A stretch of DNA of 64,000 nucleotides from Amycolatopsis keratiniphila subsp. keratiniphila (GTDB taxonomy: Bacteria; Actinomycetota; Actinomycetes; Mycobacteriales; Pseudonocardiaceae), in contig NZ_LQMT02000005.1 in the NCBI RefSeq assembly GCF_001620365.2, positions 388,195 to 452,194 on the forward strand, read 5' to 3'. Shown here in pieces: positions 43,911-52,976 of the stretch; within the stretch, counting starts at the first letter, position 1, and each line of letters starts with the position of its first letter. Below the pieces are notes generated by a model. That model ran no database searches and was not told where the DNA came from. It was given only the letters and a program-made list of their open reading frames with translations. The position numbers and the translations under genes were made by a program.

Positions 43911-44453
43911 GTGAAAGCGATTCATGGTTTCGTCAAGACCATTGCCGGTGAGCGGAAACTTCGTCGCGGCCTGCGTAAAGAATTGGTCAAGGTCGGGGTC
44001 GACGGGCCGGTCGAAATGGCCGAACTCTGCCGCCGCATCGGGGAAAGCCGAGGTCGGCCGATCAAACTCGTCGCGTTCCCGATGGAGGTTCCCGGCCCGT
44101 GTGGAGCGTGGCTGAGCGCGTCTTCCGGCGACTACATCGTCTTCCAGTCGGAGACCACCCGGATACATCAAGAGCACATCATCGCGCATGAGCTGGGTCA
44201 TATCCTGTCCGGACATCAGGCGGAACCGGACGAAGAGGAAATATGGTCCCGGTTCATGCCCGACCTCGATCCGGGGGTAATTCGGAGACTGTTGAAAAGA
44301 ACGCAGTACGACTCGGCCAGGGAGCGGGAGGCCGAGACGATCGCCACCCTCCTGCTCGAACGTTCCCTGGTCTTCCACCTGCTCGACAGGCCGGGTTCGT
44401 CGCGGACCAGGCGGATGCGGCACGTCCTCGGTGAGGCTCGGGGCTGGCTGTGA
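43911..44453 (+). CDS. ImmA/IrrE-type metallopeptidase
   Basis: The product has 180 residues from GTG 43911, preceded by GGGGGTCGG. The zinc motif HELGH lies in IIAHELGHILSGH (near residue 90), with a downstream Glu-rich REREAETIATLLL helix typical of the family. Such proteins cleave a partner repressor or are annotated as toxin-like partners of XRE proteins. Its stop overlaps the start of the membrane protein gene (GTGA), and an XRE gene follows, so a three-gene unit is likely. Confidence 0.87.
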   Translation: MKAIHGFVKTIAGERKLRRGLRKELVKVGVDGPVEMAELCRRIGESRGRPIKLVAFPMEVPGPCGAWLSASSGDYIVFQSETTRIHQEHIIAHELGHILSGHQAEPDEEEIWSRFMPDLDPGVIRRLLKRTQYDSAREREAETIATLLLERSLVFHLLDRPGSSRTRRMRHVLGEARGWL

Positions 44454-45559
44454 GCCTGGCCAAGGAGTTCGTGATCGCGGCGCTGGTGTGGTTCTCCTTC
44501 CGGCTGGCGCGATCGCCGCGCGACCCGGCGATCTGGGCACTGGTCGGCTGCCTGGTGCTGCGGTTGCTGACCGCGCCCTCGACCATGGTGGCGCTGCACG
44601 AGTTCACCGGCGGGACACTCGACGTCGCCACCTTCCGCCTGGTCCAGACGGCCGCCCTCGACGCCAGCCTGTTCTGCCTGCTGGTCTTCTTCCTGCTGTC
44701 CGCGGGTGGCTCGCGGCGGCGGGTGGCCCTCGACGCCTGGCTCCTGATGCTGGTTTGCGCGGCCTTGGCGGTGGCCATGGTCGTGGTGCCGGCCGCGTCG
44801 CGCGAGCAGGCCTTCGGTGTCGGCGCGGCGCTGCCGTCGGTCGTGATGGAGCCGGGGGTGGCGCTCTTCTTCCTGGTCGACGCGGCATACGGCACCTATA
44901 CGACGGTGCAGGCGGCGAGCTGGGCGCTGCGTGACGCCGTGGAAACCCCGCGCCGGGTCCGCTGGGGCCTGCGGATCGCCGCCTGCGGCCTGATCACGCT
45001 CGCGGTGACCTCGGTCGCGCGGTTCGGCACGATCCTGGTGCGCTGGTCCGGCGGCGACGTGCCGTCGTCCGTGCCGGTCGCGACGGCCGTGCTGGTCCAC
45101 GTGGGAATCATCCTGTTCATGGCCGGGATCACCATGGTCGGGCTGCTCGCCGTGCTCGCCGCCGCCAGGCTCTGGCTGCGGCACCGGCGGCGGTACGAGG
45201 ATCTGCGACCGCTGTGGGGGCACCTGCACGACGTGTTCCCCGGTGACGCGCTGTACGCCGGACAGCGCGGCGGATGGCTGGAAGAGCTCGCGTTCTGGCG
45301 GATGCATCGCAGGTACTGGCGAAGAGTCGTCGAGATCCGTGACGGACTGGTCCGGCTGAGCCCGTACCTGGCCGACTGCGGAGCCGTCGAAGGCAGGGAG
45401 CGGGTGTCGCCCGAGGTCTTCCGCGAGGCGCTGGCCCGGTTGCGGGCGGGGGAGCGGCCGAGCTCGCGCACCGCGGTGGCGGTGGCGCGCCCCGAGGGGC
45501 CGGACGTCGAGGCCGACGTCGGGGAGCTCGTCACGCTGTCGAAGACCCTGCGCGCCTGA
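44450..45559 (+). CDS. Integral membrane protein, MAB_1171c-like
   Basis: The product has 369 residues from GTG 44450. The first 230 residues contain about seven hydrophobic segments; the remaining 140 are soluble and charged (LWLRHRRRYEDLRPLWGHL, then REALARLRAGERPSS). This layout matches the actinobacterial family labelled MAB_1171c putative transporter, as I recall it, usually found next to IrrE-type and XRE genes. Transported substrate, if any, is unknown. It could instead be a membrane sensor that passes a signal to the peptidase. Confidence 0.75.
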   Translation: MSLAKEFVIAALVWFSFRLARSPRDPAIWALVGCLVLRLLTAPSTMVALHEFTGGTLDVATFRLVQTAALDASLFCLLVFFLLSAGGSRRRVALDAWLLMLVCAALAVAMVVVPAASREQAFGVGAALPSVVMEPGVALFFLVDAAYGTYTTVQAASWALRDAVETPRRVRWGLRIAACGLITLAVTSVARFGTILVRWSGGDVPSSVPVATAVLVHVGIILFMAGITMVGLLAVLAAARLWLRHRRRYEDLRPLWGHLHDVFPGDALYAGQRGGWLEELAFWRMHRRYWRRVVEIRDGLVRLSPYLADCGAVEGRERVSPEVFREALARLRAGERPSSRTAVAVARPEGPDVEADVGELVTLSKTLRA

Positions 45560-45723
45560 TCGTCCGTTTTTCCTCAGTTGTACGGAACCGGGAGGGATCC
45601 ATTCACGTCAGTTGATGAAAGGGAGGTGGGCACCTATACTCCGGTACTCGGGGGGACCTGCACCGCCATATGGCAGCGCGGCACGGGTTCGTGAGGAACT
45701 CGGCGGTGTTCTTGGGAGGCAGC

Positions 45724-46185
45724 ATGTCCCGGCAGGACGGACCAGGCCGGAGCCTGGCCGAAAAACTCGACCATCTGTTCGCGCACGTCACCCGGCGCAA
45801 CGGCACCGAGTTCACGTACGAAGAGGTCGCGTCCGCGATCACCGCCGAGGGTGTGACGATCTCCCAGAGCTACGTCTGGCAGCTGCGCAAGGGAAAGAAG
45901 GACAACCCGACGCTCAAGCACCTGCAAGGACTGGCGGATTTCTTCGGTGTCCCGGTCACGTACTTCTTCAACGAGGACGTGAGCGACCGGGTGGACCGGC
46001 AGCTGGAGTACCTGCGCGCGGAACAGGCGCGGTTGCGTGAGCTGGCCGACACCGACGAGGTCCGCCTGATGGCCATGCGCGCGGGTGAGCTGACGACCGA
46101 TCGCCGTGAACTGGTGAAGAACCTCCTCGACGTGGTCTGGCGGGATCAGCAGGCCATGCGGGAGCGTGGGTCCAAACAGGACTGA
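45724..46185 (+). CDS. EspR-like XRE family DNA-binding protein
   Basis: The product has 153 residues from ATG 45724 with GGGAGG upstream; an in-frame start at 45670 is less likely. LAEKLDHLFAHVTRRNG and the helix-turn-helix VTISQSYVWQLRKGKKDNPT, followed by LADFFGVPVTYFF, match the layout of mycobacterial EspR, a nucleoid-associated regulator. The C-terminal RQLEYLRAEQARLRELADTD may dimerise. It is the likely target or partner of the peptidase two genes upstream. Confidence 0.85.
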   Translation: MSRQDGPGRSLAEKLDHLFAHVTRRNGTEFTYEEVASAITAEGVTISQSYVWQLRKGKKDNPTLKHLQGLADFFGVPVTYFFNEDVSDRVDRQLEYLRAEQARLRELADTDEVRLMAMRAGELTTDRRELVKNLLDVVWRDQQAMRERGSKQD

Positions 46186-46406
46186 CGCATCCAGCGGCAC
46201 CGGTTGTGCCTGTCGTGCCTCGGTTTTCGCTTCGTCCACAGTGGTCATCCACTGAGGAAAACGGACTAACCTCTCATTTGTTCTCTTGGGTCGACACGAT
46301 AGGGTGACGTCCTCTAGGCTCCTCGGCAAGAGTTCCTGCGTGGAACGGACGACGTCGGTCCGCCGCCGGACTCCACATTGCGGGTTTGCCATGGGGGCGA
46401 CGAAGA

Positions 46407-49217
46407 ATGCACGTGAAATCAGTGAGCAGAGTGGACGGCGACGTCCGTGCGAGGGCATATCCCCGCGCGGAGCTGCTGGTCCTGCGAGACTTCTTGACGG
46501 AATCCGAACAGGGGAACGCCGTCGCGGCGGTGGTCACCGGAACCGCCGCGAGCGGGAAAAGTGAACTCCTGCACGCATTCGGGCAACAATGCGCTGAAGC
46601 GGAAGCAACGGTGATGAGCGCGCTTTGCGTGGAAGCGGAGAAGGACCTCCCTTTCACCGCCCTGTTCCAGCTTTTCCGCGGTCCGGCACTGCCCGGAGAC
46701 CTGCGCGCGAAGGCCGCGGACCTGCTGACGCGAGCCGAGCAGACCGGGCTGACCGGGCGGCCCAGCACACATCTGATGCTCGACCTGCTGGAGCTCGTGC
46801 GCGAGCTCGCCGCGCACCGCCCGGTCGTGGTCCTGGTCGACGACTTCCACCATGTGGACACCCCGTCGTTGCACTGGCTGATGTTCCTCATGCGCCGCAT
46901 GCGCACGATGAAAGTGCTCATCGTGCTGACGGAGTCGTTGTCCGCCAAGCAGACCTTGCCCTTGCTGGGCGCCGAGTACCTCCGGCTCCCGCACTGCCGC
47001 CGGATCCGGCTGAAGCCGCTGGGCCGCGAAGAGGTGGCCCGGTTCGTCCCGCCCGGTCAGGACGACACCCTGGTGACGGGCCTGCACGAGCTCAGTGGCG
47101 GGAATCCGTTGCTGGCTCAGGCACTCCTCGAAGATCTCCGTGCCTCGGGCGTACCCCTCGCGCCCGAGACCCGGCCGATCCCCGGCGATCACTACTGCCA
47201 GGCGGTGGCGGCGTGTCTCCAGCGCGGCGACCAGGACACCCGGACCCTCGCCGGTGTCCTCGCGGTACTGGGTAAAGGGGAAACGGTCTGCCTCGTCGTC
47301 CGGGTGGCCGGGATGGACCAGCGCACCGCCGGTCGCGCGATCACCCTCCTGCACCAGGTCGGACTGCTCGACGCTGGCCGGTTCCGGCATCCGATGACGG
47401 TGACTGCGGTGCTGGCCGACGTCCCGGTCGCGGAACGCGCGCGACTGCACGAGCGCGCCGCGGTGCTCCTGCACCACGACGGCGCCGGCGCGCTCGAGGT
47501 GGCCCGTCACCTCGTCGCCGCCGACCGGGCCGAGCGGCCGTGGGCGGTGCCCGTGCTGCGCACCGCGGCCGAACTGGCCAAAGTGGACAACCAGACCTCG
47601 TTCGCGGTCCAATGCCTGAAACTGGCCTGCCGGTCGTGTGGCGACGAAGCACTCGAGGTCGAGATGGTGACCCAGCTCGCCGGTCTGGAATGGCGGAACA
47701 ACCCGGCCATCGGCGCCGTGCACACCGACCATCTCTACGAGATCTTCCTCGCCGGGCACCTCCCGGTACGGGCCGCCGCCATCCTGGTGCGGTTCCTGCT
47801 GTGGCACGGCCGCACCGCGGAAGCGGGCGAGGTGCTCGACAAGCTCGCCGTCATGGAGCCGTCGGCCGACGACCGCACCGAGGCGGAACTGCGCATCACC
47901 CGGCTGTTCATCCTCTGTTCCTATCCCGTTCTGCGCGACAAGCTGCCTGCCCCGGCCGCGAAGGACCGCGTTCCCGCGCAATCCTTCGACCCCAACGTCC
48001 AGGCGGCGATGGCGCTGAGCCGGATCGTCACCAACGGCCCCGACGACGACGCGATCGCCTCGGCCGAGAACGTGCTGAAGAGCATCCAGCTCGGCGACAC
48101 GATGGTCGAATCCGTGCGCAGCGCGCTGTTCGCGCTCATCTACGCCGACCGGCTGGACAAGGCGGTGCCGTGGTGCGAGCTGCTGCAGCAGGAGGCCGCC
48201 GACTGCGACGCGCCCAGCTGGCAGGCCGTGTTCGCCGCGGCCAGGGCGGAAATGGCGCTGCGCCAGGGAGATCTGGTGACGGCGGAGAAGCAGGCCAAGG
48301 CGGCCTTGACGTTCATCACGCCGCAGAGCTGGGGAGTGGCCGTCGGAGTCCCGCTGGCGACGCTGTGCCTCGCCGCCGTCGGGATGGGCAAATTCGAGGA
48401 GGCGGCCGCGCAGATCAACCAGCCGGTGCCCGCCTCGATGCTGCAAACCCGGTTCGGCCTGCACTACCTGCGCGCCCGCGGCAGGCTCTACCTGGAGACC
48501 GACCGCGTGCACGCCGCGCTCGGCGACTTCGTCCTGTGCGGGGAACTCAGCAAGAGCTGGGATTTCGACCTGCCGGTGCTGGTGCCCTGGCGCGGCGACA
48601 CGGCCGAGGCGTACCTCCGGCTCGGCATGCCGGAGAAGGCCAAGTCCCTGCTGGACGAGCAGCTCGCGAAGCTTGCCGGCTCGACGTCGCATGTGCGAGG
48701 AATCTCGTTGCGGCTCAAGGCCAAGATCGCCGAACCGCAGAAGCGGCCGGAACTGCTGCGTGAAGCGGTGAAGATCTTCCAGGCGGGCGGTATCCGCCTC
48801 GAACTCGCCCGCGCGCTCGGCGATCTCAGCCGCGCGCACTACACGCTGGCCGAGTCGGGCCGCGCGCGCACGGTGGCCCGGCAGGCGTGGCATATCGCGA
48901 AGGGTTGCCACGCCGAAGTGATCTGCCGGGATCTGCGTCTCGACGGGACAGGCGACGAGGGAAGGCCGGCGTCCACCGCGGCGGAAGTCGCCGTGTCGGG
49001 CGTCGAACGCGAGCTGATCGAGTCGCTGAGCGAGGCCGAGCGACGGGTCGCCGGGCTCGCTTCCCTCGGCCACACGAACCGGGCGATCGCGAGCAAGCTC
49101 TACATCACGGTGAGCACGGTCGAGCAGCATCTCACCCGCGTCTACCGCAAGCTGGACGTCAACCGGCGCCGGGATCTCCCGTCGTGGCTCCAGGTTTCGG
49201 TCGTCAACAGCGCCTGA
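46407..49217 (+). CDS. LAL-type LuxR family transcriptional regulator
   Basis: The product has 936 residues from ATG 46407 (GGGGGCGACGAAGA upstream). A P-loop GTAASGKSELL (near residue 45) and Walker B VVLVDDFHHVD lie in the NTPase part, followed by a long helical middle region. The C-terminal LuxR helix-turn-helix spans about residues 865-930 (LSEAERRVAGLASLGHTNRA, then TVSTVEQHLTRVYRKL). LAL proteins are pathway activators of polyketide loci; a LuxR-type gene is reported, from memory, as needed for ECO-0501 production. It is the first gene of the right-hand locus. Candidate sites are the TAGGGG pairs at 50.39, 51.15 and 57.47 kb. Confidence 0.92.
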   Translation: MHVKSVSRVDGDVRARAYPRAELLVLRDFLTESEQGNAVAAVVTGTAASGKSELLHAFGQQCAEAEATVMSALCVEAEKDLPFTALFQLFRGPALPGDLRAKAADLLTRAEQTGLTGRPSTHLMLDLLELVRELAAHRPVVVLVDDFHHVDTPSLHWLMFLMRRMRTMKVLIVLTESLSAKQTLPLLGAEYLRLPHCRRIRLKPLGREEVARFVPPGQDDTLVTGLHELSGGNPLLAQALLEDLRASGVPLAPETRPIPGDHYCQAVAACLQRGDQDTRTLAGVLAVLGKGETVCLVVRVAGMDQRTAGRAITLLHQVGLLDAGRFRHPMTVTAVLADVPVAERARLHERAAVLLHHDGAGALEVARHLVAADRAERPWAVPVLRTAAELAKVDNQTSFAVQCLKLACRSCGDEALEVEMVTQLAGLEWRNNPAIGAVHTDHLYEIFLAGHLPVRAAAILVRFLLWHGRTAEAGEVLDKLAVMEPSADDRTEAELRITRLFILCSYPVLRDKLPAPAAKDRVPAQSFDPNVQAAMALSRIVTNGPDDDAIASAENVLKSIQLGDTMVESVRSALFALIYADRLDKAVPWCELLQQEAADCDAPSWQAVFAAARAEMALRQGDLVTAEKQAKAALTFITPQSWGVAVGVPLATLCLAAVGMGKFEEAAAQINQPVPASMLQTRFGLHYLRARGRLYLETDRVHAALGDFVLCGELSKSWDFDLPVLVPWRGDTAEAYLRLGMPEKAKSLLDEQLAKLAGSTSHVRGISLRLKAKIAEPQKRPELLREAVKIFQAGGIRLELARALGDLSRAHYTLAESGRARTVARQAWHIAKGCHAEVICRDLRLDGTGDEGRPASTAAEVAVSGVERELIESLSEAERRVAGLASLGHTNRAIASKLYITVSTVEQHLTRVYRKLDVNRRRDLPSWLQVSVVNSA

Positions 49218-49258
49218 CCGAAACGATAGGCAAGTTATGTCGTACCGTTCAGTCAGGT

Positions 49259-49311
49259 GTTGCGAAAGCCACTTTCGCAACGTTGAAGGTTGCGAAAGCC
49301 ACTTTCACAAC
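49259..49311. repeat. Family A element copy 3, arms in direct orientation
   Basis: The first 23-base arm is identical to the others; the second is in the same orientation, not inverted, and has one change (CACAAC). Loop GTTGAAG. It follows the LAL regulator stop by 41 bases. Confidence 0.88.
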
Positions 49312-49402
49312 ATCCGAAGCCGGCACGCCGACGGGCGAGCATGACACCTATGCCTTACCCCTGATCGTGATCGGCCCTGCAGGTCGATCTCCGGCTCGCG
49401 AC

Positions 49403-49449
49403 ACGACGAAGGTCTCCTTACCCGGCTTGGGTAAGGAGACCTTCGTCGT
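49403..49449. terminator. 21-bp inverted repeat, likely terminator of the methyltransferase gene
   Basis: Perfect arms starting ACGACGAAGGTCTCC around GGCTT. It begins 5 bases beyond the 3' end of the minus-strand methyltransferase gene. No T-run follows, as usual in actinomycetes. Confidence 0.65.
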
Positions 49450-49454
49450 CCCGT

Positions 49455-50270
49455 CTACTTGACGGCGGTCACGGCCGCCATCGTGCCCGCCCACCAGTAG
49501 GTGCAGTCGGCCGGCGGCTTCAGGTCGCGGACGACCTCCACCCGGAACGAGCTGAAATGTTCGAGCAGAGCGCGCTGGTGCGCCCGGCTCAATGAGTCGA
49601 TTTCGTTGGTGTAGTAGGAGAAGACGCCGCCGGGACGAAGATGGGCGGCGGCGTGCTCGAAGAATTCGGCCGCCAGCACGATGGCCTTCGGGCCCAGTGT
49701 CCTGGCGAATTCCCGTTCGTCGGTCGGATAGGTGTCGTACAGGATCGCGTCGTACTGGCCGAGGCCGCCGAGCACGTCCTGCCAGGCGCCGAGTTCCAGC
49801 CGGATATCGCGGTCCGGCCACTGTGAGCGCCATTTCTCGAACTCCGCCTTCACCTCGGAGTTGATTTCGATCAGGGTGTGCGACCGGACGCCCGCGTCCT
49901 GGACGTAGGTGGCCGAAATACCCATCCCGAAACCGACTTCGAGCAGATCCCCGCCGTTCGCCGCGGCGTTTTCCGCCAGCACCTTCATCAGCGGCCGTTC
50001 CCAGTTCTGCATCACCTGCTGTCCCTGGATGAGCAGCTGCGTCGGATCGCTGTAGTCCGCGGTGCTGTCCTGCCAGTTCTGGCGAATCAGCGGCCGGTGC
50101 GAGCCGTCGACGAATTCCTGCTGGATGGTGTCCAGGTGCTCCAGGTCGCTGGCGAACTCGAACACCGCGCGGCCGAGCAGGAGGTTGCGCTGGCCGGGCC
50201 CCTTCGCCCGGAGGAAGTCGTCCCTGACCGGGTCCACCGTTATCTTGAATTCCTTGAAGTTCCGTTGCAT
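49455..50270 (-). CDS. GAMT-like SAM-dependent N-methyltransferase, likely guanidino-directed
   Basis: The product has 271 residues from ATG 50270 with GGAG upstream; longer frames are not needed. It shares with guanidinoacetate N-methyltransferase the SAM motif LLEVGFGMGISATYVQ (GAMT has LEVGFGMAIAA), the ILYDTYPTDE catalytic stretch, the LRPGGVFSYY strand and PPADCTYW near the end. This points to transfer of methyl to a guanidino nitrogen. ECO-0501 carries an N-methylguanidine group, so this enzyme fits that tailoring step. It is divergent from the membrane and monooxygenase genes. Confidence 0.85.
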   Translation of the reverse strand: MQRNFKEFKITVDPVRDDFLRAKGPGQRNLLLGRAVFEFASDLEHLDTIQQEFVDGSHRPLIRQNWQDSTADYSDPTQLLIQGQQVMQNWERPLMKVLAENAAANGGDLLEVGFGMGISATYVQDAGVRSHTLIEINSEVKAEFEKWRSQWPDRDIRLELGAWQDVLGGLGQYDAILYDTYPTDEREFARTLGPKAIVLAAEFFEHAAAHLRPGGVFSYYTNEIDSLSRAHQRALLEHFSSFRVEVVRDLKPPADCTYWWAGTMAAVTAVK

Positions 50271-50388
50271 TCTGGTATATCTCCTACGGTCACGCGAGTT
50301 CCTTTCCACCCCACGGTATCGGTGATCTTGGTCCGGTAGCCGAAATGCAGGGGGTGACTTGACCACTGAACGGCACCGACGTCGGGAA

Positions 50389-50409
50389 TAGGGGTTCGGA
50401 GAATAGGGG
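50389..50409. promoter_or_regulatory. TAGGGG pair 1
   Basis: Two TAGGGG sites, starting 15 bases apart at 50389 and 50404, both within AATAGGGG, lie between the divergent methyltransferase and VC0807-like genes. They may bind the LAL regulator. Confidence 0.35.
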
Positions 50410-50454
50410 GTGAAGTTCTCCGCACGGATGGTTTCCCCGTGATAGGAACTCCAC

Positions 50455-51144
50455 ATGCCGGGGGAAACCAAGAACCAGGACACCGACGGCCGCGGCGCGC
50501 GCAGGCGCTCCCTCGTCTCGTTGATCGCCGACGTCACCGTGCCGGTCGTCGTCTACTACGCGCTGCTCGCCTTCGGGTGGAGCAGCGGCTCCGCCTTGGT
50601 GGCGGCCACGGTCGCCATCGGCGTCCTCGTACTCGCCGTCGCGGTCAAGGAACGCAAGGTCGACGGCTTCGGGGTGTTCGTGCTCGGCGTCTGCGCGGTG
50701 ACCCTGCTGGTCTCCCTGGTGAGCGGGGACGAACGTCTGCTGCTGGCCAAGGATCCCTTCACCAGCGGCCTCGCCGGGATCGCCTTCCTCGGCAGCCTCG
50801 TCTTCGGGAAGCCGGTGACCTTCTTCATCTCCCGCCGGATCCGGGCGCTGACCCCGGCTCGGCGGCTGGGCTGGGACCGGCTGTACGTCGCGGAACCCGA
50901 GTTCCGCAAACTGCACCGCGTCTCCACCGCGGGCTGGGGCGCGGTCCTGGTCGCCGAGTCCGCCGCCCGGCTCGTCCTGATCTACCTGCTGCCCGCGTCG
51001 GTGATGGTCGGCCTGTCCACCGCGATCGAACTGACCGCGATCACCGGCGTGGTCGCCTGGACCGTCTGGTACCGGCGCCGCTCCGCCGGCCGCGGCCTGG
51101 AAAAATCGCTTCACACGGCGGATGTGGCGCCTGCGGCTGTCTAA
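50455..51144 (+). CDS. VC0807-family-like membrane protein
   Basis: The product has 229 residues from ATG 50455 (TAGGAA upstream). It has five to six hydrophobic segments, starting VSLIADVTVPVVVYYALL and including AVAVKERKVDGFGVFVLG. This matches the VC0807 family, small membrane proteins seen in many polyketide loci with no proven role. It precedes the flavoprotein gene by 108 bases in the same direction. Transport or sensing of the product or precursor is possible. Confidence 0.78.
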   Translation: MPGETKNQDTDGRGARRRSLVSLIADVTVPVVVYYALLAFGWSSGSALVAATVAIGVLVLAVAVKERKVDGFGVFVLGVCAVTLLVSLVSGDERLLLAKDPFTSGLAGIAFLGSLVFGKPVTFFISRRIRALTPARRLGWDRLYVAEPEFRKLHRVSTAGWGAVLVAESAARLVLIYLLPASVMVGLSTAIELTAITGVVAWTVWYRRRSAGRGLEKSLHTADVAPAAV

Positions 51145-51151
51145 AATGGAC

Positions 51152-51167
51152 TAGGGGCGAATAGGGG
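51152..51167. promoter_or_regulatory. TAGGGG pair 2
   Basis: CTAGGGG and ATAGGGG start 10 bases apart at 51152 and 51162, just upstream of the monooxygenase-like gene, with a further GAGGGG close by. Confidence 0.35.
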
Positions 51168-51252
51168 AAAGTGAGGGGTTGGTCCCCGCCGGACCCCGTC
51201 GTACGTTTCGGTCGAGACAGTGTGGCCCCGATGACCAGGGAGATCCGCCACG

Positions 51253-52914
51253 ATGACCGCAGCCGATTTCGCGCCCCCGCTGACCACTCTCTGCCCCGAT
51301 TTCCCCTTCGCCTACGACGATTGGCTCGCGCATCCGGCCGGGCTCGGTGAGCTGCCGCCGGACCGCCTCGGCCAGGAGGTCGCCGTCGTCGGTGGCGGGA
51401 TAGCGGGTGTGGTCGCGGCCTACGAACTGCTGCGCCTCGGCCTGAAACCGGTGGTCTACGAAGCGGGCCAGATCGGCGGGCGGATGCGCTCCATCCCCTT
51501 GGCGGGCAAGGACGGCGCGGTCGCGGAGATGGGCGCGATGCGGTTCCCGCCCTCGGCCACCACCCTGTACCGGTACATCGACGAGGTCGGCCTGGAGACC
51601 AAGCCGTTCGCGAACCCGTTGTCCCGCAGCACTTCCACCACGGTGATCAACCTCGACGGGGTGACCTACCGCGCGCGGACGCCGGCGGATCTCCCGTCGG
51701 TGTTCCACGAAGTCGACGACGCCTGGCACAAGGCCCTGCAGGAACTGGCCGATCTGTCCACCATGCGCGACGCCATCCGGATGCGCGACACCGCCATGGT
51801 GAAGGCGATCTGGAACCGGCTGCTGCCCGAACTCGACGACCAGTCCTTCTACGGTTTCCTGGCGCGGTCGACGGCGTTCGCCTCCTTCCGCCATCGCGAG
51901 ATCTTCGGCCAGGTCGGCTTCGGCACCGGCGGCTGGGACACCGATTTCCCCAACTCCGTGCTGGAAATCCTCCGCGTCATCTACACCGGCGTCGAAGAGG
52001 GGCCGCGGCAGATCATCGGTGGCTGCCAGCAACTTCCTCGGCGGCTGTGGGAGCACGCACCCGCTTCGGCCCGCTTCTGGCCGGCCGGGACGTCGGTCGC
52101 GTCGCTGCACAATGGATCGCCGCGTCCCGCCGTCCTCGCGTTGCGCCCGGCTGCGGACGGGTTCGCCGTCGAGGACGCGAACGGTGACGTGCGGACCTAT
52201 CCGGCCGTGGTCTTCACCGCGCAGCACCGGGTGCTGCTCACCAAGATCGCCGGGGTCCGCCCGCTGCTGCCCGCGAACGTGTGGACCGCGCTGGAACGCA
52301 CGCACTACATGGGCGCTTCGAAGTTGTTCGTCCCGGTCGACCGGCCGTTCTGGCACGACGTCGATCCCCGCACCGGCGAGGAACTGATGGGGATGACCCT
52401 GACCGACCGGACCCCGCGCAGCGTCTACCTGTTCGACGACGGACCGGATTCGCCTGCCGCGCTGTGCCTTTCCTATACCTGGAACGACGATTCGCTCAAG
52501 TTCGCGACGCTCGGCCCGGCGGACCGGCTCGAACTCGCGCTCGACGCGCTCGCCGACATCTACCCGGGTGTCGACATCCGCTCCCACATCACCGGCGACC
52601 CGGTCACCGTCACCTGGGAGAACGAGCCGAACTTCCAAGGCGCGTTCAAGGCGAACCTGCCGGGGCAGTACCGCTATCAGCGCCGCCTGTTCACCCATTT
52701 CCGGCAGGACGATCTTCCCGCCGCCCAGCGCGGCCTGTTCCTCGCCGGCGACGACATCTCGTGGATGGGCGGCTTCGCCGAAGGGGCGGTCACCAGCGCG
52801 CTCAACGCGGTGTGGGGGACGCTGCGTCATCTCGGCGGGGCCACCGACCCGCGCAATCCCGGCCCCGGTGACGTCTTCGACCACATCGCGCCGATCGAAC
52901 TGCCCGAGCCTTGA
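51253..52914 (+). CDS. Flavin amine oxidase, probably L-arginine 2-monooxygenase type
   Basis: The product has 553 residues from ATG 51253 (GGGAGA upstream). The FAD fold VAVVGGGIAGVVAAYELLRL (about 43-62), GGRMRSI, a middle GQVGFGTGGWDTDFPNSV and a terminal LAGDDISWMGGFAEGAVTSA match tryptophan 2-monooxygenase (IaaM), both in motifs and in length. In polyketide loci with guanidino starters such enzymes convert arginine to 4-guanidinobutyramide. With the GAMT-like gene nearby, Arg is the likely substrate here. The substrate pocket is not identifiable by eye, so Trp or Phe cannot be excluded. Confidence 0.83.
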   Translation: MTAADFAPPLTTLCPDFPFAYDDWLAHPAGLGELPPDRLGQEVAVVGGGIAGVVAAYELLRLGLKPVVYEAGQIGGRMRSIPLAGKDGAVAEMGAMRFPPSATTLYRYIDEVGLETKPFANPLSRSTSTTVINLDGVTYRARTPADLPSVFHEVDDAWHKALQELADLSTMRDAIRMRDTAMVKAIWNRLLPELDDQSFYGFLARSTAFASFRHREIFGQVGFGTGGWDTDFPNSVLEILRVIYTGVEEGPRQIIGGCQQLPRRLWEHAPASARFWPAGTSVASLHNGSPRPAVLALRPAADGFAVEDANGDVRTYPAVVFTAQHRVLLTKIAGVRPLLPANVWTALERTHYMGASKLFVPVDRPFWHDVDPRTGEELMGMTLTDRTPRSVYLFDDGPDSPAALCLSYTWNDDSLKFATLGPADRLELALDALADIYPGVDIRSHITGDPVTVTWENEPNFQGAFKANLPGQYRYQRRLFTHFRQDDLPAAQRGLFLAGDDISWMGGFAEGAVTSALNAVWGTLRHLGGATDPRNPGPGDVFDHIAPIELPEP

Positions 52915-52976
52915 ACGGGCCGAGGCCCGGTCCGGCGACTGGGGGGAGCCGACGGACCGGGCAGGCGAGACAGTGC

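Noticed and set aside
46419..49280. Long minus-strand open frame opposite the LAL regulator
   Set aside because: Composition of a shadow frame; the plus strand has P-loop and LuxR motifs.
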